From: Mycolicibacterium sp. 018/SC-01/001
GTDB taxonomy: Bacteria; Actinomycetota; Actinomycetes; Mycobacteriales; Mycobacteriaceae
Direction of reading: 5' to 3'
Length of the DNA stretch: 64,000 nt
NCBI RefSeq assembly: GCF_007096635.1
Contig: NZ_VKAA01000001.1
Span: 434,001 to 498,000 of the forward strand
This document shows, piece after piece, positions 58,648 to 64,000 of the stretch (positions within the stretch are counted from its first letter, which is position 1; each line of letters begins with the position of its first letter). A program made the position numbers and the translations under genes. The notes beneath the pieces were generated by a model. It saw only the letters and a list, made by a program, of their open reading frames with translations, was not told the DNA's origin and made no database searches.

Positions 58648-59466
58648 ATGGACACAGAGATGAACTCTCTGGGCGCGTTCCTGCGCAATCGTCGTGAGCG
58701 GATCGATCCCCGCTCGGCGGGAGTGGCTCTCGTCAACCGCCGCCGCGTGCCGGGGCTGCGCCGCGAAGAGTTGGCGACACTGGCCGGCGTCAGCGCCACC
58801 TACTACGCCCGACTGGAGCAGGGCCGCGATCGCAACCCGTCCCCCGAGGTCCTCGATGCGATCGCTGACGCTTTACGCCTCGACGACGCCGAGCGCGACC
58901 ATCTGCATCGTCTGGGTTCACCGTCGCAGCAGCGAGGCAGCGCAGAGGCTCCCGACGCAGTGCGACCGGGTGTGCGGGACTTGCTCTCGCTGTGGACAGA
59001 CTTGCCGGCCTTCGTGGTCAATGCCCGCCGCGACGTGCTGGCAGCGACCGAGCTCGCTGAGCACGTCAATCCCGGCTGGGCACCGGGAAACAACCTTGCC
59101 CTGTTCACTTTTCGAGACTCGCGGGCCAAAGACACGTATCCCGACTGGGACGTCATCGCCGGCCAAGTCGTTGCGGGCCTGCGAAGCGCAGCTGCGGCGT
59201 ATCCAGGCGGCGAGGTCGGGTCGCTCATCGAGCATCTCCTCGCCGAGGACCAGTCCTTCGCTCAGCTGTGGTCAACACAGGACGTCTACGCGCGCACTGT
59301 CGGCGAGAAGCGGTTCTCCATCAAGGGATTCGGGGTGATCACGTTGCAATTCGAATCGTTCGGCGTCGACGGGGCGCCGGGACAGACGCTCTTCGTGTAC
59401 TTTCCGGCGCGGGGCAGTTCCGACGAGACCGCCTTTGCTCGTCTGCGTGCACGGGTGTCCGGCTGA
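58648..59466 (+). CDS. XRE-family regulator with MmyB-like ligand domain
   Basis: 272 residues. HTH: SLGAFLRNRRERIDPRSAGVALVNRRRVPGLRREELATLAGVSATYYARLEQGRDRNPSPEVLDAI. The MmyB-like domain (about 95-270) contains AFVVNARRDVLAATELAEHV, LIEHLLAEDQSFAQLW and ITLQFESFGVDGAPGQTLFVYFPA. It is a paralogue of the regulator at 53238 and, like it, divergent from one oxidoreductase gene. Confidence 0.93.
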   Translation: MDTEMNSLGAFLRNRRERIDPRSAGVALVNRRRVPGLRREELATLAGVSATYYARLEQGRDRNPSPEVLDAIADALRLDDAERDHLHRLGSPSQQRGSAEAPDAVRPGVRDLLSLWTDLPAFVVNARRDVLAATELAEHVNPGWAPGNNLALFTFRDSRAKDTYPDWDVIAGQVVAGLRSAAAAYPGGEVGSLIEHLLAEDQSFAQLWSTQDVYARTVGEKRFSIKGFGVITLQFESFGVDGAPGQTLFVYFPARGSSDETAFARLRARVSG

Positions 59467-59498
59467 GATTGCGCGGCGAGCGGCCGGTCAGTCGCTCT

Positions 59499-60404
59499 CT
59501 AGCGCGATCGAATGTCCTGCGCCGCCGTCGTGAGCGCGTCGACGACGGCCGCCGCTGCGGTGGGCGCGCTGGGTTGGGTCACGACCAGCGTGGCGCGGCC
59601 CAGCCAGTTCGGGTCGTCGACGCGGCGTGTCACCACACCCGCGGGGACAGACGGCGCCGCCATTTCGGGCAGCACACACAGTCCCAGCCCCGCACTCACC
59701 AGGCCCAGCCGGGCCGGCCAATCGCGCACCCGGTGGTGCACCACCGGATCGACGAGTGTCGGCCAGGCGCCGAACTGAGGATCGCCGGGTGAGCCGGTCC
59801 CGACGATCCACGGTTCCATCGTGAGGTCGCGCACCGGTATCGGTTCGGCTGCGGCCAAACGGTGCCCGGCCGGCATCGCCACGCACAGCTCGCCGGCATC
59901 GATGCGCCGGCGAACCAGCCCGTCGAGGTCGTAGTCAGAGAGCCCCGCACCGACACCGATGACCACCACGTCGAGTCGCCCGGAGCGCACCTCGCGAAGC
60001 AGCGCGGGGGTGGCGGCTTCGGTCAGGGACACCATCAGGCCGGGATGCTCGCGGGCCAACTGTGCCAACGCGGCGGGGATCAGCGCGGCAGCGGCAGCCG
60101 GAAACGCCCCGAGACCCACCCGCCCGGCCAGACGGTCGCCGAGTCCGTGCAGCTCGCGGGACATCGCGTCCAGGCCGCCGAGGATGCGGGCCGCGTGCTG
60201 GGCGACGACCGCACCTGCCGGCGTGACGCGGACACCCCCGGCCTGCCGCACGAACAGTGGGTAACCGACGGCAGCCTCCACCGCTGCGACATGCCGAGAG
60301 ACCGCAGGCTGCGAGTAGCCCAGAACGCGGGCGGCGGCGCTGAACGAACCGAGGCGGGCAATTTCCTGACACAACCGCAACCCGGTCAACGTCGGCTCAC
60401 CCAT
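59499..60404 (-). CDS. LysR-family transcriptional regulator
   Basis: 301 residues from ATG 60404. DNA-binding domain PTLTGLRLCQEIARLGSFSAAARVLGYSQPAVSRHVAAVEAAVGY and effector domain VGLGAFPAAAAALIPAALAQLAREHPGLMVSL. It is divergent from an SDR gene at 60525. A CATA-N5-TATG dyad at 60453-60465 in the intergenic region is a candidate site. The 3' end faces the XRE gene, 32 bases apart. Confidence 0.92.
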   Translation of the reverse strand: MGEPTLTGLRLCQEIARLGSFSAAARVLGYSQPAVSRHVAAVEAAVGYPLFVRQAGGVRVTPAGAVVAQHAARILGGLDAMSRELHGLGDRLAGRVGLGAFPAAAAALIPAALAQLAREHPGLMVSLTEAATPALLREVRSGRLDVVVIGVGAGLSDYDLDGLVRRRIDAGELCVAMPAGHRLAAAEPIPVRDLTMEPWIVGTGSPGDPQFGAWPTLVDPVVHHRVRDWPARLGLVSAGLGLCVLPEMAAPSVPAGVVTRRVDDPNWLGRATLVVTQPSAPTAAAAVVDALTTAAQDIRSR

Positions 60405-60524
60405 CCCCCCAGACTGCCATACGGCTTGTGCATGGCTGAGCCACGAGATTCGCATATCGGTTATGGACTTGGTATCCCCTCGAAACGGTTGCACCCGCTG
60501 ACGTAGATCAGAAGGGAGCCTTAC

Positions 60525-61346
60525 ATGACGAGTACCTGGCTCATCACCGGAACATCACGCGGAATGGGACGCGAGATGGTCGAACAGTTGTTGGCGCGCG
60601 GCGACACGGTGATCGCGACGCTGCGTAACCCCGACGACCTGGCCGAGCTCGCCGAGCGCTACGGCTCCGCGTTGACCACCGAACGCCTCGACGTCACCGA
60701 CACCCAGACGATGCGGCAGGTGGTCGCTCGCGCATTCGCCGAACACGATCGCATCGACGTCGTGGCCTCCAACGCGGGGTACGGCGTCTTCGGCACCGCG
60801 GAGGACCTGACCGACGAGCACGTCGACGCAATGATCGCCACCAACCTGACCGCCTCGATTCAGCTCGCCCGAGCCGTTGTCCCCCACCTCCGCCGACAGG
60901 GCGGCGGCACCCTGGTGCAGATGTCGAGCATGGGCGGGCACCTGGCGTTCCCCGGCTTCTCGCTGTACCACGTGACGAAGTGGGGAATCGAGGGCTTCTA
61001 CGAGGCACTCGCACAAGAGGTCGAGCCCCTCGGCATCCGCACGATTCTGGTCGAACCGGGCGTCGTCCGCACGAGCTTCTTCGACGCCGCGGTCCGCGTC
61101 CCGGTCAGCGCCCCGTATCGCGGTGGCCCCGCCGATCGACCGCCGATGACTCTCGAGGAGATGACCGACAGCCAGGAGAAGACGGTCGCGGCGATCCTGC
61201 GCGAGGCCGACGCCGACACGCCGCGCCGGCGTCTCATCCTCGGATCCGATGCCTGGCAACTGGTCACCGGGGCGCTCACCGACCGACTCTCCGCAGTCAC
61301 CGCCCAGCGCGACAACGCCGCCACTGCGGATTTCGCGACGCAGTGA
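60525..61346 (+). CDS. Short-chain dehydrogenase/reductase (SDR)
   Basis: 273 residues. Motifs TGTSRGMG, SNAG (in place of NNAG), MSSMGG and YHVTK; C-terminal RRLILGSDAWQLVTGALTDRL places it with 50318 and 57694. AAGGGAG is six bases before the ATG. It is divergent from a LysR gene, its probable regulator. After it lies a 184-base non-coding stretch with nested inverted repeats. Confidence 0.9.
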   Translation: MTSTWLITGTSRGMGREMVEQLLARGDTVIATLRNPDDLAELAERYGSALTTERLDVTDTQTMRQVVARAFAEHDRIDVVASNAGYGVFGTAEDLTDEHVDAMIATNLTASIQLARAVVPHLRRQGGGTLVQMSSMGGHLAFPGFSLYHVTKWGIEGFYEALAQEVEPLGIRTILVEPGVVRTSFFDAAVRVPVSAPYRGGPADRPPMTLEEMTDSQEKTVAAILREADADTPRRRLILGSDAWQLVTGALTDRLSAVTAQRDNAATADFATQ

Positions 61347-61403
61347 CGGTGCCGATCATGCGGACGGGCTCGCTGTGGTGTTCTGTCAAAATCTCGGCAG
61401 CTG

Positions 61404-61492
61404 GGCTCATTACGGCTAGACGACGGTGACGTGGTGCCCGGGGTCTATGCCACCTCAGTTGTCAGTGGACCGGGCAACTGGCGCAATGAGCC
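61404..61492. other. Non-coding segment with nested inverted repeats
   Basis: GGCTCATT (61404-61411) and AATGAGCC (61485-61492) form the outer pair, and flanking CAG-rich sequence extends the similarity imperfectly; CAGTTG (61456-61461) and CAACTG (61475-61480) form an inner pair. The segment lies between two convergent genes. A bidirectional terminator, a degenerate insertion-sequence end, or a structured RNA are all possible. Confidence 0.35.
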
Positions 61493-61530
61493 GAGAACTG
61501 GTGCAGATTCCGACCATTGACCGGCGCTGC

Positions 61531-62169
61531 TCAGACCGTCAACAGCTGTCCGAATTCACGGGCCCGGCTCTCGGCGTCGGCGCGCAAGGAGGCGGCCACG
61601 TCTTTGAACTCGTCGAGTGCCGGATTCACGCCAACAAGGGTGAATTCGGACACCACGGTATGGAGATCCAGGCTCCAGACGTCTGCGAGGATGCGCTGCA
61701 TCCACGCTGTGGCGTGATCCCAGCCATGACGAGGAGTGCCCTCGGAGTAGTTGCCGCCGTGGACCGTGACCAATATTGCCGGCTTGCCCGCGATGGCAGG
61801 CGGTTGAGCCGGATTGAAACGTGGATCGGTGATGACCATGTCCACCCATGTTTTGAAGTGCTGGGAGACCCCATAGTTGTAGAGCGGGACAGCGAAGATG
61901 AACGCATCTGCGGAGAGGAGTTCATCGGCGAGAGTTGTTGCTAATTGGACAGCTTCGCGCTGGTCGGGCGAGCGCTGTTCTTCTGGCGTGTAACCGGCGA
62001 ATGCCGCCGCACCCCAGGCAGTTGCCGGAATGGGTTCGGTGCCGATGCTGCGGCGGATGACGGCGCCTTCGGGGTTGGCTCCACGCCATTCTCGTTCGGC
62101 TATATCGGCGATCTCGCGGCTGTGGGAACCTTCGACGCGGATGCTTGCGTCGAGACGGAACAGTGTCAT
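61531..62169 (-). CDS. FMN-dependent NADH-azoreductase family protein
   Basis: 212 residues of flavodoxin-like fold: LFRLDASIRVEGSHSREIADIAEREW, FAVPLYNYGVSQHFKTWVDMVITDPRFN and ILVTVHGGNYSEG. These fit AzoR-type quinone/azo reductases, which respond to quinone and thiol stress. GAGGAC precedes the ATG. It is 27 bases downstream of yceI on the same strand, and the pair is divergent from a MarR gene that is their probable repressor. Confidence 0.9.
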   Translation of the reverse strand: MTLFRLDASIRVEGSHSREIADIAEREWRGANPEGAVIRRSIGTEPIPATAWGAAAFAGYTPEEQRSPDQREAVQLATTLADELLSADAFIFAVPLYNYGVSQHFKTWVDMVITDPRFNPAQPPAIAGKPAILVTVHGGNYSEGTPRHGWDHATAWMQRILADVWSLDLHTVVSEFTLVGVNPALDEFKDVAASLRADAESRAREFGQLLTV

Positions 62170-62196
62170 GGTGTGTCCTCTTTCGCGAGTGGTGGT

Positions 62197-62718
62197 TTAC
62201 GACGTGGCTTCGGACAAGGTGTAGTGGGCTTCCACGGTGACGTCGGTGGTGAAAGCTCCCATTCCGTTCAGATGTAGGACGTCGTTACCGATGCGTGCGG
62301 TGGCTGTGAGGGTGGCCCGCCCATCCCGCGCGGTGACGTGACCCGTCACTGTCAACGGTGAGGTGCGGCCGTGTACCTCGAGCTCGCCGGTGATCTGCAC
62401 CTCGCCGGGGCTGACTGGACGGACCTCGCGAGAGGTGAAGGTGATCGCGGGATACTTCTCGGCGTCGAAGTAGTCCGCGGATTGCAGGTGCGCGTCACGC
62501 TTCCCGATCCGCGACTCGATCGATGCGGGGTCCACCACGAACATCCCTCCGGCTGTGCCTGCACCCGAGACTTCGGCGTGACCTGCCTTCGCTCGGACCG
62601 TGCCCTTGGCCATCGGTATGAACAGCAGCCGCGTGCGCCAGCTCAGGGTGGTGGCGTTCGGGTCGAGGCGCCATACACCGCTCAGGCGGGTCAGATCTGT
62701 TGTGGCTGTGTTGGCCAT
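62197..62718 (-). CDS. YceI-family protein
   Basis: 173 residues with the YceI lipocalin-like fold: WRLDPNATTLSWRTRLLFIPMAKGTVRAKAGHAEV, DPASIESRIGKRDAHLQSADYFDAEKYPAITF and PLTVTGHVTARDG. There is no signal peptide, so unlike E. coli YceI it would be cytosolic; relatives bind isoprenoid quinones. ATG 62718 has AAAGGAG eight bases upstream. It is the first gene of the yceI-azoreductase operon. Confidence 0.92.
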   Translation of the reverse strand: MANTATTDLTRLSGVWRLDPNATTLSWRTRLLFIPMAKGTVRAKAGHAEVSGAGTAGGMFVVDPASIESRIGKRDAHLQSADYFDAEKYPAITFTSREVRPVSPGEVQITGELEVHGRTSPLTVTGHVTARDGRATLTATARIGNDVLHLNGMGAFTTDVTVEAHYTLSEATS

Positions 62719-62809
62719 GGCAATCACTCCTTTTTCGCAGTACGGGGACGCGGTTCGCGTCCTCCATTACTTGACTTGAACGTACAACTTCAGCCTGTAT
62801 TCCCCCAGT

Positions 62810-62821
62810 TGAACATTAAAT
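62810..62821. repeat. TTGAACATTAAA, copy 1 of a shared MarR-region motif
   Basis: Located 92 bases upstream of the yceI ATG. The near-identical TTGAATATTAAA occurs at 62986 in front of marR. A further TTGAACGTACAACTTCA (about 62777) has a TGAA-N8-TTCA dyad in the yceI promoter. Likely MarR half-sites. Confidence 0.5.
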
Positions 62822-62985
62822 TTGATGGCGCGGGATAAACTGGCTCGTTCAACGACCAGATGTCCGGCGTTGACCACGAGGGGATCCGGCCCGTCTTCGA
62901 CTACGACGTCCCGGCTCAGAAGAGCCGGTGTCGAGCGCGGCGCGCAATGCTCGCCATTGACGCGATACGTCGCGTTGGTGTGGAT

Positions 62986-62997
62986 TTGAATATTAAA
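62986..62997. repeat. TTGAATATTAAA, copy 2 (marR promoter)
   Basis: Lies just upstream of a TAGGCT -10 (63005-63010), which is six bases before the marR ATG. A regulator bound here would block the marR promoter, consistent with autorepression. Confidence 0.5.
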
Positions 62998-63016
62998 GTC
63001 GGACTAGGCTTGCACG

Positions 63017-63580
63017 ATGGAGGATGGCCAGGCACCACCGGTTGAATGGTTGTCTGAGGGGCAGCTTCGCGAATGGGTGTCGCTGATGGCCCTGGTCAGC
63101 CTGTTGCCTGCGCGGCTCGACGTACAGCTGAGCCGAGATGCGGGGCTGAACTTGTTCGAGTACCACGTGCTGGTCGAGTTGTCGGAAGCTCCGGGGCGCA
63201 CACAGGCGATGAGCGAGTTGGCCCTTCATGCGCGTGGGTCGTTGTCGCGGTTGTCCCACGCGGTGTCGCGCCTGGAGGCCGCCGGATGGCTGCAGCGTAT
63301 TTCCCGTCGCGGAGCCGGCCGCCGGACCGAGGTGCGGCTGACCGACGCCGGGATCGAGAAGTTGGAGCAGACCGCTCCCGGCCATGTCCGTGAGGCTCGT
63401 CGCCTCGTCATCGATGCCCTCGACGACGCAGAACTCGCCGACCTGGGCCATGCGGCAAGACGCATCGTCACCGCGATCGATCCTGCGGTGGCGGCGATCC
63501 TGGAAACCAGGGGGCACGACGCTTCTTGCCTCGCTCCGGAGGCGGAGAGCGGGAATCCCGGCGTCGGGACCGGCGTGTGA
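63017..63580 (+). CDS. MarR-family transcriptional regulator
   Basis: 187 residues. Winged helix: LVSLLPARLDVQLSRDAGLNLFEYHVLVELSEAPGRTQAMSELALHARGSLSRLSHAVSRLEAAGWLQR and the wing RRGAGRRTEVRLTDAGIEKLEQ. The only Cys residue is near the C-terminus (DASCLAPE), so quinone sensing by a conserved Cys is not evident. It is divergent from yceI-azoreductase, the usual setting of MarR repressors of quinone-stress genes. The start is leaderless, with a TAGGCT -10 six bases upstream. Confidence 0.92.
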   Translation: MEDGQAPPVEWLSEGQLREWVSLMALVSLLPARLDVQLSRDAGLNLFEYHVLVELSEAPGRTQAMSELALHARGSLSRLSHAVSRLEAAGWLQRISRRGAGRRTEVRLTDAGIEKLEQTAPGHVREARRLVIDALDDAELADLGHAARRIVTAIDPAVAAILETRGHDASCLAPEAESGNPGVGTGV

Positions 63581-63631
63581 AAGGGCCGCGGTAGACCGCT
63601 GCGGTCAACCGGGCTTGTCAGCGGAGGAACC

Positions 63632-63979
63632 TCAGCGCAGAACGTCGATCGCATCCGGCATTGCGGTCGGGGCCTGCAGGAAGGAGGCGTGGCCACCGTC
63701 CAAGACTCGCGCCACCACCCAGGGGATCTGGCCCGCGATCGCCGCACCGTTCTCCGGGGGAGCAATCCCGTCCTAGCGCCCAGACGCGATCAGGGTCGGG
63801 CTGGCGATCCCGGCCGAGTCGGTCGAACACATCGTGTTCAGCGCGCGGCCTGACTTATGCGTGCACTCACCCCGATAGGCAGCTGCACTAAGTACCTCGT
63901 CCAACAGTCCGACGCAGTTGTCCAGCTTCGTTGCATCTCGACATCCCCGCCGCTGTGACTTCTCGTGCTCCACGACCAA
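63632..63979 (-). pseudogene. Decayed alpha/beta hydrolase, 3' part
   Basis: The minus strand reads DGIAPPENGAAIAGQIP...VLDGGHASFLQAPTAMPDAIDVLR, the C-terminal end of an alpha/beta hydrolase with the catalytic His in GGHASF, ending at 63632. An in-frame TAG (63775-63773) interrupts ASGR and DGIAPP. Upstream, the HDVFDRLGR stretch sits in a different frame from ASPTLIASGR, implying a one-base frameshift near 63810. The frame remains open towards 63979, but no good hydrolase core is readable. The rest of the gene may lie beyond the window. A sequencing error would have to have produced two lesions. Confidence 0.6.
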
Positions 63980-64000
63980 TCGCGGATGGCTGAACTGCGG

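Noticed and set aside
1..64000. tRNA, rRNA, CRISPR array, phage or complete transposon
   Set aside because: I looked for clover-leaf arms, CCA ends, repeat-spacer series and transposase motifs and found none. Only the repeats at 61404-61492 raised a weak suspicion.

Overview
The window is high-GC chromosomal DNA from a mycobacterium, most likely an environmental, fast-growing Mycolicibacterium-type species. The evidence is an MmpS/MmpL pair, luciferase-like (F420/flavin) oxidoreductases, a DUF4174 protein and a CIA30 lipoprotein, an Arr rifampin ADP-ribosyltransferase, many TetR/LysR/MerR regulators next to single oxidoreductases, and many GTG starts with a -10 box 6-8 bases upstream (leaderless transcripts). 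Genes are packed tightly. I see no rRNA, tRNA, CRISPR array, prophage or complete insertion sequence, and no gene-free stretch longer than 300 bases. The left edge cuts a malic enzyme gene. The right edge holds a decayed alpha/beta hydrolase.

Layout. 1-5.0 kb: central carbon genes (NAD-malic enzyme, ThrE-like exporter, fumC) and a TetR. 5.0-12.3 kb: methyltransferases, LysR, TDT-family transporter, GH3 beta-glucosidase, DoxX and OhrR. 12.4-15.2 kb: four exported or small envelope proteins. 15.2-18.3 kb: Arr, an unknown protein and a PadR/nitronate monooxygenase operon with a perfect 27-bp palindrome. 18.3-28.1 kb: small stress or detoxification modules (SpoIIM-like/TetR, HchA, ArsR/VOC, YdcF lipoprotein, thioesterase, MerR/LLM, WYL, LysR).

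28.2-31.6 kb: a LysR-controlled catabolic operon. Its first enzyme carries, at a constant offset, all four active-site residues of 6-oxocamphor hydrolase; it is followed by SDR, luciferase-like and SDR enzymes. 31.6-38.4 kb: diguanylate cyclase, two quinone-reductase-type MDR enzymes, LysR/PcaC-like/SRPBCC and a TetR. 38.4-42.5 kb: mmpS-mmpL with divergent TetR. 42.7-49.7 kb: a second catabolic cluster (MHS-type MFS, Ldh-family dehydrogenase, LigI-like lactonase, FAH hydrolase, SDR, divergent LysR, IMDH-like dehydrogenase). 49.9-61.3 kb: SDR, AKR, hydrolase and regulator pairs plus a formylglycine-generating enzyme. 61.5-63.6 kb: azoreductase-YceI operon and MarR.

The most interesting signal is regulatory. 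A composite LysR-type element, ATAGG-N5-CCTAT followed 18-19 bases later by TATTGGAC(A/G), occurs four times, each 55-87 bases before a start codon and in the same orientation relative to the gene. The four genes are malic enzyme, fumC, an SRPBCC protein and a PcaC-like decarboxylase. The last is divergent from a LysR gene (34481-35404), which makes that LysR the best candidate for a regulator tying ring-cleavage-type catabolism to C4-acid metabolism. A second shared site, a MerR-type promoter with 19-bp spacing, links a MerR gene at 25.0 kb to an NTF2-SDR operon at 50.0 kb.
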